NCBI GenBank assembly: GCA_022449765.1
Contig: JAKUPZ010000011.1
Span: 1-60,936 of the forward strand
Direction of reading: 5' to 3'
Source of the DNA: Dehalococcoidia bacterium
GTDB taxonomy: Bacteria > Chloroflexota > Dehalococcoidia > Lucifugimonadales > Australimonadaceae
Length of the DNA stretch: 60,936 nucleotides
Under the pieces are notes generated by a model that made no database searches, was not told the origin of the DNA, and saw only the letters and a program-made list of their open reading frames with translations. This document shows, piece after piece, positions 1-8,222 of the stretch. Made by a program: the position numbers and the translations under genes. The number at the start of each line of letters is the position of its first letter. Positions within the stretch are counted from its first letter, which is position 1.

Positions 1-158
1 AGCTGTATCGTTACATCGCCAGTCGCAGCTTTGACTAAATAAGTTCCTTCTAATGGTTAAAAAAATTTGCATGGGCGATGGCTAATTAGTAGCAAAAATC
101 TTGGGTAAATTAAGTGCTCCGTTTATTCATTGGGCAAAGTACGTTAGAATTATCTAAA
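1..158. other. Left edge, possible 3' end of an upstream gene
   Basis: Short open frames entering from the left edge close within 42 bases (stops at 31-33, 36-38 and 40-42), so the tail of an upstream plus-strand gene may be present but cannot be identified. The rest is AT-rich. A -10-like TAGAAT at 145-150, nine bases before the tRNA, is the only regulatory signal I can support, and no good -35 box accompanies it. Confidence 0.3.
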
Positions 159-235
159 CGGGGTCTGGCGCAGCTCGGTAGCGCGCCTGCATTGGGAGCA
201 GGAGTCCCTCGGTTCGAATCCGAGCACCCCGACCA
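159..235 (+). tRNA. tRNA-Pro (anticodon UGG)
   Basis: The sequence folds as a complete cloverleaf. The acceptor arm is CGGGGTC against CACCCCG, the D-arm stem is GCGC/GCGC, the anticodon stem is CCTGC/GCAGG with loop ATTGGGA (anticodon TGG at 193-195), and the T-arm stem is CTCGG/CCGAG with loop TTCGAAT. Discriminator A232 is followed by an encoded CCA (233-235). The G36-G37 context is typical of proline tRNAs. The last acceptor pair (position 7:66) reads C-C where most bacterial tRNA-Pro have G-C. UGG can read all four proline codons with wobble modification. Confidence 0.95.
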
Positions 236-417
236 TCCTCTCCAGATCAAATTTACTTAACATACAACGATTTGCGTAAATTATTTAAATTAAATTATTT
301 CTATTTATAATTATTGCATTTTTTAAATGCGTATTTCGTATTCTTTAGTAATTTAAAAGTGCTATTCTTCTAGCGTTAGCCTTATATTTCTAGTATGGCA
401 ATGCCAAGGAGCAAATC

Positions 418-1068
418 GTGTTATCACAAAAACTTATCGGATTATTTATGTTAGTTGGCCCTTTGCTGGCGATCGCTTCGATATTTTTATACAGCCCAGG
501 TGGTGATGATCAAACATTCGCACAAGAGCTTCAAGGAATGTCTGAAAATTATGCAATAGCTTCAATCGGTATGGTGAGTTGGTTTGTCGCTATTATGATT
601 ATTTTTATTGGGATTCACTCCTTAGCTCGTTCCATGCAAGGAGAAAGTAAACCAGGTTCTGATCTCGCTGGATTGGCATCAATCTTTGCCTTACTGATAG
701 CCGGAATTGCTATGGTATCAACGGGTATCGAGCTAATTGCAACAGAAAAAGAGAGTAGTTGGGCTACATCGGGTGGTGACGTTGTTGCTGCATTCGCTTT
801 AGGCGAAGCGATTACAAGAAGTATATTCGTGTTTGATGGCATAGTCATGCTGCTTCTAGGTTTAGCAATAATCAAGCAGAAAAACCTGAGTCAGATAGTG
901 GGTGGGCTCTTCACCTTCTTCGGGGAGTGTGTTTTATTCGGAAGCATATTTTCAGCAGGTGATAATTGGGCCGGGATGCTATGGTTCGTTGGTTTCCTAG
1001 GTTTTCCTGTCACGACAGCAGCAACTGGAGTACTCATTTTACGATCAACCAGGAAAGGCGCAGCGTAA
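418..1068 (+). CDS. Hypothetical multi-pass membrane protein
   Basis: I do not recognise this 216-residue protein. It starts at GTG, with AAGGAG at 408-413 as a good ribosome-binding site. About six hydrophobic stretches can be seen (near residues 5-25, 48-68, 85-106, 135-152, 160-177, 185-207), separated by short polar loops. A small basic C-terminus (RSTRKGAA) is probably cytoplasmic. No catalytic motif stands out. It is monocistronic: the tRNA lies upstream and a long noncoding stretch follows. A role in the cytoplasmic membrane is all that can be inferred. Confidence 0.7.
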   Translation: MLSQKLIGLFMLVGPLLAIASIFLYSPGGDDQTFAQELQGMSENYAIASIGMVSWFVAIMIIFIGIHSLARSMQGESKPGSDLAGLASIFALLIAGIAMVSTGIELIATEKESSWATSGGDVVAAFALGEAITRSIFVFDGIVMLLLGLAIIKQKNLSQIVGGLFTFFGECVLFGSIFSAGDNWAGMLWFVGFLGFPVTTAATGVLILRSTRKGAA

Positions 1069-1413
1069 TACGAAGATAATTAAGGCAATTTCATACCCTA
1101 AAAGATTCATATCAGATGTGCCAGGCAGCATAAATACCCGCCTAAGGGATGAAAAGCCATTTGTTTAGATAAGGCCCCATGGGACAGTAGAAACCTGGAA
1201 AGCGTGCAGTAATCAAAGAGTTTCACCATCTGAAACGTATTAGAGCCTAATAACAGCAATACGTTTCAGATGGTGGGCTTCTGTTTAGTAAAGAGCCATT
1301 CGACCATATTGCTATCCTTAGTTCTACAAAATTCCGTTCAATAATAGGGTCACAGGAACTTCTTTATTAGAAGAATTATGATAAAACCTACACATGAAAT
1401 CCTCATCATGTAA
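1069..1413. other. 345-bp intergenic stretch with a long inverted repeat
   Basis: No convincing coding frame is visible here. The minus-strand frame opposite 1350-1748 is a shadow of the downstream membrane protein. The stretch holds a perfect 18-bp inverted repeat at 1224-1275 (listed separately). Its left part (about 1110-1200) has several short G/C-rich runs that could pair, such as CCCGCCTAAGGG, but I cannot match them to a known RNA family. Confidence 0.5.
1224..1275. repeat. Perfect 18-bp inverted repeat (hairpin)
   Basis: CACCATCTGAAACGTATT (1224-1241) is followed, after a 16-base spacer, by its exact reverse complement (1258-1275). The stem is not GC-rich and no T-run follows on either strand, so it is not a classical intrinsic terminator. 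It lies about 140 bp before the yeiH-like gene. It could be a transposon-derived miniature element, a protein-binding site or part of a structured RNA. Only one copy was noticed in this window. Confidence 0.7.
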
Positions 1414-2484
1414 GTGTTGTTGCTTCTAATGCAAAATTTGCCCAGCAATTGGCTAAAGATATTGCCTGGGCTCGGATTTTTCGCGCTCGTTTCTCTCTGC
1501 ATAGTCCTGATTAATGAAGGAATTTCTGCAAGCTTCATTGATCCTCTGGTTATCGCTTTATTTTTTGGGATTCTATTCAGGAATTTATTTCCCAAAATCC
1601 GATGGCACAGAGCCGGTACGCAATTTTCTGCAAAATACGTCCTCGAATTTTCAATTGCTATTCTTGGGGCAAGCATTGCATTCCAAGAGGTACTTAAGTC
1701 GACTCCACAACTTTTTGCTTTAATTTTTATAGGCGTTACAGCCAGCATGCTCCTCGCCTATTTCGTCGGACATGTAGTACTAAAGCTAAGCTCCAATTTG
1801 GCAATATTAATAGGGGCAAGTAATTCAATATGCGGAAATTCCGCAGCCGTTGTAATAGCGCCTATCATAAGAGCAAGCTCTGCAGAGTTAACCTCAGCTA
1901 TAGCCATCAGCGGGATACTTGGTGCTGCACAAATTGTAATCTTGCCCTTACTTGCCCCAGCTTTAGGACTAAGCGATTACCATTACGGAGTAGTTGCTGG
2001 CATGGCAGTGTATGCGGTTGCGCAGGTGTATGCGGCGTCTGCAGTGGTCAGTAGCACCTCAGCCTCAGTTGCAACATTCGTAAAGCTCACCAGGGTTTTA
2101 TTACTTGTTCCTTTAGTCGTAATTATTGAGTTAATTCTGTCGAAAAAGAATATGGCTGCACAGAAGCAGCAATTAGAAATGGAACTTGACGAAGGGGGGA
2201 TAAAAGCTACCTTCAAAAGCATCACTTTACAGCGATATATTCCCTGGTTTGTATTTGGTTTCCTACTATTAGGGACCTTACGGTCGGTTGGAATAATTGA
2301 CGAAAACCTTGGGTATCAAATAAGAGACGTATCCCGCTATACTTTCCTTGTAGCAATGATTGCGATTGGTACCAGTGTAAATATCAGAGACATAATTCAT
2401 GTGGGTTTACGTGTCGCGACAACTATAGCTGTCGTACTGTCATTCATGGTCGCAATCAGTGTTATCTGGGGCAGTTATTTATGA
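1414..2484 (+). CDS. YeiH/UPF0324-family putative sulfate exporter
   Basis: This 356-residue polytopic membrane protein belongs to UPF0324 (YeiH), a family of roughly ten-helix transporters often described as putative sulfate exporters. Recognisable family blocks are GASNSICGNSAAVVIAPII near residues 128-146, the segment HYGVVAGMAVYAVAQVYAA near 190-208, and FVKLTRVLLLVP just after it. A hydrophilic loop with MAAQKQQLEMELDEGG separates the last helix bundle. The start is uncertain: GTG at 1414 or ATG at 1429, neither with a strong ribosome-binding site. Its stop overlaps the start of the next gene (ATGA), so it heads a translationally coupled chain running to trmD. Substrate assignment comes from the family only. 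Confidence 0.85.
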   Translation: MLLLLMQNLPSNWLKILPGLGFFALVSLCIVLINEGISASFIDPLVIALFFGILFRNLFPKIRWHRAGTQFSAKYVLEFSIAILGASIAFQEVLKSTPQLFALIFIGVTASMLLAYFVGHVVLKLSSNLAILIGASNSICGNSAAVVIAPIIRASSAELTSAIAISGILGAAQIVILPLLAPALGLSDYHYGVVAGMAVYAVAQVYAASAVVSSTSASVATFVKLTRVLLLVPLVVIIELILSKKNMAAQKQQLEMELDEGGIKATFKSITLQRYIPWFVFGFLLLGTLRSVGIIDENLGYQIRDVSRYTFLVAMIAIGTSVNIRDIIHVGLRVATTIAVVLSFMVAISVIWGSYL

Positions 2485-3011
2485 TGTTACTTTCATCCAG
2501 ATATCAATCAATGCGCTTAGTTTTAATAGCAGCCTTAGGGTTACTTCTTTACTCTGCCTGCGCAGACGCAAGCTTCGAGCCTCCAAAAGTCTCTCTACTG
2601 GACGCGATTGCACAAGAAGACATGGCAAATGTACGCCTGCATATGGAAGCAGGGACCAACCCAAACAAATCATTCATGCCTAAAGGTTTCCCTTTTGAAG
2701 GAGCGTCTGCCCTGCATTTAGCCGTATTAATGGACAATTCTGAAATGCTTTCATTACTAATAAGTGGTGGAGCAGATATAAATATTAAGTCGAAAGATTC
2801 CTACAAATCCACACCGCTAATATGGGCAGGGTATTGGGGTAAAGTCAACAGCGCAAGAACCCTTATTCAAGAGGGAGCTGACCTTAAAAAAAGTGATATT
2901 TTGGGTACTGATGTGTATGCTGTACTTAAGGTTAAAAATATTTTTGTACCGGACAGTGAAATCCCAGATTTAAACAAAAAACGTACAGAAATATACAACC
3001 TATTACCATAG
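2481..3011 (+). CDS. Ankyrin-repeat lipoprotein
   Basis: The 176-residue product begins with a basic and hydrophobic signal sequence ending in LLLYSAC, a plausible lipobox with Cys27 as lipidation site. It is therefore predicted to be exported and membrane-anchored. The mature part carries two to three ankyrin repeats: residues about 37-60 (DAIAQEDMANVRLHMEAGTNPN), 75-105 (GASALHLAVLMDNSEMLSLLISGGADIN) and 110-140 (TPLIWAGYWGKVNSARTLIQEGADLK). Ankyrin repeats bind proteins, and a catalytic role is unlikely. The start overlaps the preceding transporter stop by 4 bp, suggesting translational coupling. The partner is unknown. Confidence 0.85.
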   Translation: MMLLSSRYQSMRLVLIAALGLLLYSACADASFEPPKVSLLDAIAQEDMANVRLHMEAGTNPNKSFMPKGFPFEGASALHLAVLMDNSEMLSLLISGGADINIKSKDSYKSTPLIWAGYWGKVNSARTLIQEGADLKKSDILGTDVYAVLKVKNIFVPDSEIPDLNKKRTEIYNLLP

Positions 3012-3026
3012 TTTATAGGCCCAATA

Positions 3027-3494
3027 ATGCTAAAGATTAATTCCCTCGCTCCGGATTTCACTGCAACATTAAGCTCAGGTGAGCAGTTCACTCTATCGGA
3101 AAATAAAGGAACCAATATAATCCTGTATTTTTACCCTAGGGCGTTTACCTATGGCTGCACCATTGAAACAAAAAGCTTTGGGGATGCCTATGAGGAAATT
3201 AAATCACTCAATGGCATAGTAGTAGGAATTAGTGCTGATGAAGTTGGTACGCTAGATCAATTTGCTACGTCGTGCTACTCCCCCTTTGAGCTAGCTAGTG
3301 ATTCCACAGGGGAAATCCGCAAACTATATGACGTGCAACGTAAATTTAATTTAGGAACTTCGCGAGTAACATATGTAATTGATACTAACGGAGTCATACA
3401 AAATGTGATTCACAATGAGGTTCTTATGAATATTCATGTGACTGCGTCATTGAAAGCACTCAGGGAACTTGATACTGGTACAATCAAAGCATGA
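3027..3494 (+). CDS. bcp: Thioredoxin-dependent peroxiredoxin, BCP/PrxQ type
   Basis: This 155-residue thioredoxin-fold protein matches the AhpC/TSA bacterioferritin-comigratory group, which reduces hydrogen and organic peroxides. The peroxidatic motif PxxxTxxC is present as P37-R-A-F-T41-Y-G-C44, less canonical than the usual FYPKDDTPGCT. Arg106 in the segment RKFNLGTSRVTYVID is close to the conserved active-site arginine region. Cys83 may be the resolving cysteine, at the alpha-3 position used by some PrxQ proteins. It is cytoplasmic, with no signal peptide. It lies 15 bp after the ankyrin gene and overlaps moaB by 4 bp. Confidence 0.88.
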   Translation: MLKINSLAPDFTATLSSGEQFTLSENKGTNIILYFYPRAFTYGCTIETKSFGDAYEEIKSLNGIVVGISADEVGTLDQFATSCYSPFELASDSTGEIRKLYDVQRKFNLGTSRVTYVIDTNGVIQNVIHNEVLMNIHVTASLKALRELDTGTIKA

Positions 3495-3976
3495 GTTACA
3501 CAGCGGCAATACTTACCTGTAGCGACGCAGGTGCTAGCGGAGATCGCAAAGATACCAGTGCAGATGCAATACATGGCCATTTAAGCTCTGCAGGATATGC
3601 GGTTAATAAATATCTCATCGTACCTGATGATAAAAATATAATTACCAATACTCTGGTTACTTGGGTAGACCAAGGTGATATTGATTTAATTATTACAACG
3701 GGCGGTACTGGGTTTTCAGACAGAGATATTACTCCGGAAGCCACCGTTTCCATTATTGAGCGTCATGCTGCAGGGATTGCTGAGCTACTACGTTCCAATG
3801 GTCTTAAAAATACACCAATGGCTGCTTTGAGTCGTGGTGTTGCAGGAACACGAAACAAAACTTTAATTATTAATTTACCTGGTAGCCCTAAAGGTGTTAA
3901 CGAAGGAATGGAAATTCTTTTGCCAATATTGCCGCATGCCTTAGGGCAGCTTACGGGGAAAAACCGCGGGCACTGA
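3491..3976 (+). CDS. moaB: Molybdenum cofactor biosynthesis protein MoaB/Mog family
   Basis: The 161-residue MoCF-fold protein is predicted to bind molybdopterin and adenylylate it before metal insertion (Mog/MogA reaction). Some MoaB members lack this activity. The hallmark is [17 protein letters not shown] at residues 69-85, with the GGTG pterin-binding loop, followed by a conserved [23 protein letters not shown] block whose SPKG turn is typical. The length agrees with the family. The ATG overlaps the bcp stop and its own stop overlaps the trmD start, so the three are translationally coupled. A molybdenum-hydroxylase remnant is encoded farther right in the window (36405-37744). Confidence 0.92.
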   Translation: MSYTAAILTCSDAGASGDRKDTSADAIHGHLSSAGYAVNKYLIVPDDKNIITNTLVTWVDQGDIDLIITTGGTGFSDRDITPEATVSIIERHAAGIAELLRSNGLKNTPMAALSRGVAGTRNKTLIINLPGSPKGVNEGMEILLPILPHALGQLTGKNRGH

Positions 3977-4719
3977 TGCTTAAGATTGACGTCTTATCCA
4001 CATTCCCTGAAATATTCCAATCTACACTTCATGTAGGCATTGTAGGGCGGGCGTTAGATAAAAAGTTAGCAGAAGTTATTACCCATGATTTGCGCGACTA
4101 TGCTGTTGGTAATCATAAAAGTACAGATGATTCTCCGTTCGGCGGTGGACCCGGCATGGTCATGCGCCCCGAGCCAATTTATGCTGCCCTTAATTCACTC
4201 GGCCTCCAGCCAGGAACACCAGTCATTGCCCTCAGTGCGCAAGGAAAATTATTCAATCAAAGAGAAGCTGAGCGATTAGCACAAAATGATCGCGTTGTCC
4301 TCTTATGTGGAAGATACGAAGGGATTGATGAGAGAGTTTTGCAAAATTATATTACTGAAGAAATAAGCGTCGGTGACTATGTCGTTAGTGGTGGTGAAAT
4401 ACCTGCCATGCTTCTAATTGATTCATTAATCAGGCTTTTACCTGGTGCACTAGGACATGGCGAGAATGCGATATCTGACGATTCGCATACCTCCGGTATT
4501 TTGCAATTCCCGCAGTACACACGACCAGCTGTGTTTCAGGGACTTAAAGTCCCCGATATATTACTTTCTGGCGATCACAATGCCATAGCTCAATGGCGAA
4601 GGAATGAGGCGCTCAAGAGAACCCTCGAGCGGAGACCAGAGCTGCTTAATTCCGCGAGGCTCGACGAGAATGATAAGAAAAATTTAGGCGCGATTTATAA
4701 GGAAAAAGGTATTATCTAA
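3976..4719 (+). CDS. trmD: tRNA (guanine37-N1)-methyltransferase
   Basis: TrmD methylates N1 of G37 next to the anticodon of tRNAs reading CNN codons, including proline, preventing +1 frameshifts. The 247-residue protein shows the SPOUT/trefoil-knot landmarks: the N-terminal [22 protein letters not shown] (residues 47-63), [12 protein letters not shown], and the AdoMet knot [21 protein letters not shown]. The C-terminal helices contain [19 protein letters not shown]. In most bacteria trmD sits between rimM and rplS; here it ends a yeiH-ankyrin-bcp-moaB chain instead. Its last codons overlap by 8 bp the end of the convergent metallo-hydrolase gene. Confidence 0.97.
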   Translation: MLKIDVLSTFPEIFQSTLHVGIVGRALDKKLAEVITHDLRDYAVGNHKSTDDSPFGGGPGMVMRPEPIYAALNSLGLQPGTPVIALSAQGKLFNQREAERLAQNDRVVLLCGRYEGIDERVLQNYITEEISVGDYVVSGGEIPAMLLIDSLIRLLPGALGHGENAISDDSHTSGILQFPQYTRPAVFQGLKVPDILLSGDHNAIAQWRRNEALKRTLERRPELLNSARLDENDKKNLGAIYKEKGII

Positions 4720-5641
4720 CGCTAATTGGAGAGCTTGAGCTTCGGCGTACAAGCAGTGAGTCCGAAGTAATTGCTTCCTTGGCGCGTTGCTTCTTCTTCG
4801 AAGGAATTTGTGTTTGCCCAATGCTGAAAGCCGCGAGCCCTTCTAGTTCAGAGGCGGCTACCCAAGTGTCAGACCCAACAGGAGCAACACTCCAATTTTC
4901 AACGTTTGCTTGCCTTTTCATTTCGTTTTTTGTTCTTGCGGTGGCTTCAGGGTTCCAATCCGTTGCGCAATTGACTCCTGCCCATAGATGCATCGATGTC
5001 GGGACTAAGGATCCAAGAAAAGCATACGTCGACTGTCCGTTTTGGCAAATCACTATCTGGTGCCCAGGTGTAGGTCCAACAGCTGGTTCCACCCAAACAC
5101 CTTCACATACTTCAGTAGTTCCGCTAACTATTTCCATTTGATCATTTTCGAGTAAAGGCTCGTGGTCGTCAGGGCGATACAAGTGCCGGCTCCGTTCACT
5201 GGGATGCATAGCCTGCTCTAATGCATCTTTATGGACGATATAACGAGCATTCGGGAATGTTGGCAAAACTCGGCCTGATGAAGTCATATGGGTACCGCCA
5301 CCAACGTGTTCGTCATGCATGTGTGTGTAAATTACAGTGGCAATATCTTTCGCCATTAATCCTATTTCTTTTAATTCACGAATAAGAGAAGAGCGGCTTC
5401 TCATCGGAGCAACATCCAAAGACAAAGGTGCTTTGTCTCCAGGTCCTGCATTAACCAATATCCATCCATCCGCATGGTCAATTAACATGCTGAAGTTACC
5501 AATAGCTATTCTGTTCTGACGATCAGGAGAAACGAACTTTTCCCAGTTTTCTTTGGGAGTGGCACCGAACAAACTTCCACCATCTATTCGAGTGGTACTA
5601 ACTCGAAGAAGGCGGGCATACGGTTTGCTTGATTTAGCCAT
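4712..5641 (-). CDS. MBL-fold metallo-hydrolase, lactonase-like, with altered metal site
   Basis: This 309-residue protein has the metallo-beta-lactamase fold in the quorum-quenching lactonase-like group. His107, His109 and His112 occur in [11 protein letters not shown], but the canonical HxHxDH aspartate position is Glu111. His194 is in the TPGH motif. The bridging aspartate expected in the following GD(L/I)VPT strand is Ser211 (GSLVPT), and the usual last histidine is not evident in [10 protein letters not shown]. The dinuclear site is therefore depleted, and activity may be changed or lost. The start is supported by AAGGAG seven bases upstream. No signal peptide is seen. It is convergent with trmD. 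Confidence 0.8.
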   Translation of the reverse strand: MAKSSKPYARLLRVSTTRIDGGSLFGATPKENWEKFVSPDRQNRIAIGNFSMLIDHADGWILVNAGPGDKAPLSLDVAPMRSRSSLIRELKEIGLMAKDIATVIYTHMHDEHVGGGTHMTSSGRVLPTFPNARYIVHKDALEQAMHPSERSRHLYRPDDHEPLLENDQMEIVSGTTEVCEGVWVEPAVGPTPGHQIVICQNGQSTYAFLGSLVPTSMHLWAGVNCATDWNPEATARTKNEMKRQANVENWSVAPVGSDTWVAASELEGLAAFSIGQTQIPSKKKQRAKEAITSDSLLVRRSSSSPISVR

Positions 5642-5670
5642 CCTTCAACTCCTTAGGTGAGAGTAGGCAT

Positions 5671-5701
5671 ATTATGTGTACCATAGCTAAGGTTTTGTCA
5701 A
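5671..5701 (-). promoter_or_regulatory. Candidate promoter of the metallo-hydrolase gene
   Basis: On the minus strand a perfect -35 box TTGACA (complement of 5696-5701) is followed by CATAAT (complement of 5671-5676). The 19-base spacer is longer than ideal. The position is 30 bp upstream of the start codon, consistent with a short leader. Confidence 0.4.
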
Positions 5702-5794
5702 TCCTTTTTTCAAATTTCGTTTAATATACTGACCAAGGAATTTTTTCATCCGGTTCCGATGGAACTAGCAGCTGAAGTAATACGGCCAAGTTAA

Positions 5795-6139
5795 TCATTT
5801 CAATTGATTCTTTTTCCTGGCAGTTGCTCCACCCAAATACACTCCTAATGTTCCACTCAGTCCAAACCATACAACGAACACTAGGCTTGTGTATACAGCA
5901 AATGTTAATGAATATTCAAATAGCATTGCTACTATCAGTGTACATATAAAAATTGGCACTACAAGTTGTAGTGCCATTAAAGAGCCTAGGAAAAATGACT
6001 TATTTGCGGGGCATGCTATGCGCAAGCCTGCGATATAACCGCCAATAAAAGCACCAGGTATCGCTGTAATAAAGTGAACCAATGGGACCAAAACACAAGC
6101 AATAGTAACTACTGATCCAATAGTTGCAGCTTTAAACAT
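5795..6139 (-). CDS. Small four-helix membrane protein of unknown function
   Basis: The 114-residue product is almost entirely hydrophobic, with about four membrane segments (residues 5-30, 45-66, 72-90, 90-107) and a lysine-rich C-terminus (ATARKKNQLK). Glycine-rich helix pairs such as PGAFIGGYIAGL and GTLGVYLGG resemble small DUF5518-like membrane proteins, but I cannot assign a family firmly. GAGG lies six bases before the start. It stands alone between the metallo-hydrolase and MFS genes, which are both transcribed away from or across from it. Confidence 0.65.
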   Translation of the reverse strand: MFKAATIGSVVTIACVLVPLVHFITAIPGAFIGGYIAGLRIACPANKSFFLGSLMALQLVVPIFICTLIVAMLFEYSLTFAVYTSLVFVVWFGLSGTLGVYLGGATARKKNQLK

Positions 6140-6265
6140 TCGAACCTCAAGTTCATGTATTTATGTGATTTTACGACCCTAATACTTTGAAGTCACTATT
6201 CATTTTACAGTCGCTTTATAAAAAATATTTAAACAAATTTAATATTTATATAAATAATGAGACTT

Positions 6266-6293
6266 TTGGCAAAATTTTGAAAGCGAGTACAAT
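6266..6293 (+). promoter_or_regulatory. Candidate promoter of MFS gene, nearly leaderless
   Basis: TTGGCA (6266-6271), a 16-base spacer and TACAAT (6288-6293) form a good sigma-70-type promoter. The expected start of transcription, about 6300, is only a few bases before the ATG at 6305, and no Shine-Dalgarno sequence is visible. Confidence 0.5.
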
Positions 6294-6304
6294 CGAGCAA
6301 AATT

Positions 6305-7594
6305 ATGAAAAGCGTTTTTAATTTCTTGAATGTCAGCTCTATAGCCAATCGTACATTTGATACTTTGCATAACCCTGTGTTCCGTCGCGTATGGAGCATC
6401 GGTGCCTTCTACTATACGTACAGGGCTACTGAACTAGCAGTGCTTTCATGGTTTGTCCTAGAATTAACCGATTCTGAACTACAAGTTGCGCTAATTGGTG
6501 TCAGCCGTATTGCTCCAATGTTCCTTTTCGGCCTTGTCTCCGGAGGGCTAGCTGATCGCTTCACCCGCCATTGGTTGATGAGAGGTGTCCAATCCATTAA
6601 TTTCCTAGCAGGCGTACTTATGGTAATTGCGCTTTATTCAGGAATAGCCACCGCTATACATGCATACGCAATGATTTTTATAACTGGAACTACATGGTCG
6701 ATTGACTACGCCGCGAGACGCGCCTTACTCGGGGATCTTTTTGAGGGTAAGGAGCTTACTAGTGCAACGGCATTAGATTCAGGCCTTGTAACAGGCTCAA
6801 ACCTTATTGGCCCTCTTTTAGGAACAATCCTTATTAGGTTTGTTGATTTTGGCGGAGCATACGTAGGTATTTCATTCATGATGGCCAGCGCCTTATTACT
6901 TGTATTAAGCATGCGCGTTAACACTCCGCAGGCTTATTCATCAAAGACACAAAGCGTACTTTCCCAAGTCAGTAGCTCAATTGAACTAATGCGCACGAAT
7001 CGAGCGGTGCTTGGAACGGTACTTCTGACTGCATCCTTCAATTTCTTTGGCTGGCCTTATGTGCAAATGGTTCCCGTAATCGCAAGAGATATTTTAAATA
7101 CTGGAGAAATTCAATACGGCCTATTACTAAGCTCTCTTGGATTCGGAGCAATGATAGGCGCCTTGCTAATAGCATCAATCAAACCTATTCATAAGGGAAA
7201 TGTGTACTCACTTGGGGCAGCGTTACTTATGGCTGCCGCTATTGCATATGCATGGTCACCCTGGTACTGGCTTGCAATTTTTTGGATGTTTATTGCAGGG
7301 ATCGGGCTTGGAGGGTTTGCTGGAATGCAGCCGGTACTTGCGCTTGAGGCAGTTGGATCTGAGCTAAGAGGAAGGGCAATGGGTGCTATCGTCCTCGGTA
7401 TCGGTTTTCAAGCGCCAGGTATGTTTGTCATGGGAGCAATAGGTGAAATAATTGGTCCCCGTGAAAGCGTTACATACGTGGGAGGCGTAGGGCTAGTTTC
7501 AATTGTAATCCTACGGCAGATATTCCCTGCATTGGCTGATAAAACTAAACGGCTTACTGATGGAACAGAAACTTCAACACATTTTAAAAAATAG
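6305..7594 (+). CDS. MFS transporter, EntS-like exporter group
   Basis: A 429-residue major facilitator with about 12 membrane helices. After helix 2, the loop FGLVSGGLADRFTRHWLM (residues about 77-94) is the signature GxxxDRxxRR-like A-motif. The arrangement resembles the EntS/MFS_3 efflux group, which exports siderophores or drugs; no substrate can be assigned. A central cytoplasmic loop (SSKTQSVLSQVSSSIELMRTNR) joins the two halves. Its 3' end overlaps the next gene by 35 bp, so the two are probably co-expressed. It lacks a visible ribosome-binding site and may be translated from a very short leader. Confidence 0.88.
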   Translation: MKSVFNFLNVSSIANRTFDTLHNPVFRRVWSIGAFYYTYRATELAVLSWFVLELTDSELQVALIGVSRIAPMFLFGLVSGGLADRFTRHWLMRGVQSINFLAGVLMVIALYSGIATAIHAYAMIFITGTTWSIDYAARRALLGDLFEGKELTSATALDSGLVTGSNLIGPLLGTILIRFVDFGGAYVGISFMMASALLLVLSMRVNTPQAYSSKTQSVLSQVSSSIELMRTNRAVLGTVLLTASFNFFGWPYVQMVPVIARDILNTGEIQYGLLLSSLGFGAMIGALLIASIKPIHKGNVYSLGAALLMAAAIAYAWSPWYWLAIFWMFIAGIGLGGFAGMQPVLALEAVGSELRGRAMGAIVLGIGFQAPGMFVMGAIGEIIGPRESVTYVGGVGLVSIVILRQIFPALADKTKRLTDGTETSTHFKK

Positions 7595-8066
7595 CTTTGC
7601 TATCCGCATTGAGCACAAAGGGCGTAGAACCGGTAGAGTGCGTGTAGTTGAAGTGACTTACTATTGGAACGGTTCTGATCAAATCATTCTCTCTGGCTAC
7701 CCTGGCCGCCGTGACTGGGTAGCGAATATGTCATCGGATCCAACTGTAACCATTTACACTGTGGAAGGTAATAATTGGTATCAAATACCAGGCCAATCCC
7801 GAGTAATAGTTAGTCGTAGCCAACGAAATCACTATATTTTGAAATACCTAGATAGATGGAACCGTCTTCCTGGAAATCGAAGGTCTATTATTTCGCTGGT
7901 TATTAAATCCATTCAGCTAAAAGAAAAACTACATATGCCGTGGTGGGGACCATTTTATTTCGTGCAAAAAATTTTTGACAAAATGCCTTGTGTGGAAATT
8001 ATTCTTAATGGAACGCCTGAAGAGAGTAATTTCCCTCCTCCTTCAGCAAGTCCTATAAAAATGTAA
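7560..8066 (+). CDS. Deazaflavin (F420)-dependent nitroreductase-fold protein (DUF385-like)
   Basis: This 168-residue protein resembles the split-barrel flavin/F420-binding DUF385 family. Supporting motifs are HKGRRTGRVRVVEVTYYW at residues 19-36 (the LxTxGRKTGxxR signature), ILSGYPGRRDWVANMSSDPTVTIY near 44-67, and a C-terminal helix with WGPFYFVQKIF. Such enzymes transfer hydride from F420H2 to quinones, fatty acids or nitro compounds. The substrate is unknown. The gene starts inside the end of the MFS gene, which implies co-translation. Family assignment is from motifs only. Confidence 0.7.
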   Translation: MEQKLQHILKNSFAIRIEHKGRRTGRVRVVEVTYYWNGSDQIILSGYPGRRDWVANMSSDPTVTIYTVEGNNWYQIPGQSRVIVSRSQRNHYILKYLDRWNRLPGNRRSIISLVIKSIQLKEKLHMPWWGPFYFVQKIFDKMPCVEIILNGTPEESNFPPPSASPIKM

Positions 8067-8222
8067 GCCTAAATCTCATTAATAGCTGCTACTGGCGCAT
8101 TTAAAATAGTGACCTATTACTCAATGTACTATAAAATAGGCGCGAAATCAGTTAGATTTTGTTTAGGTGCTGCATTATTCAAACGAATGCCACGAATCTG
8201 CAGCATTAGGAGCGCAATTATA

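Noticed and set aside
1350-1748. 132-residue minus-strand frame
   Set aside because: Antisense to the YeiH-family gene and without family motifs or a ribosome-binding site.
4779-5141. 120-residue plus-strand frame
   Set aside because: It lies wholly antisense to the MBL-fold gene, which has clear family motifs and a good ribosome-binding site.
8109-8222. N-terminal extension of the desaturase from an in-frame GTG
   Set aside because: The extension has no similarity to the family, while ATG 8223 has a good AGGAG site.
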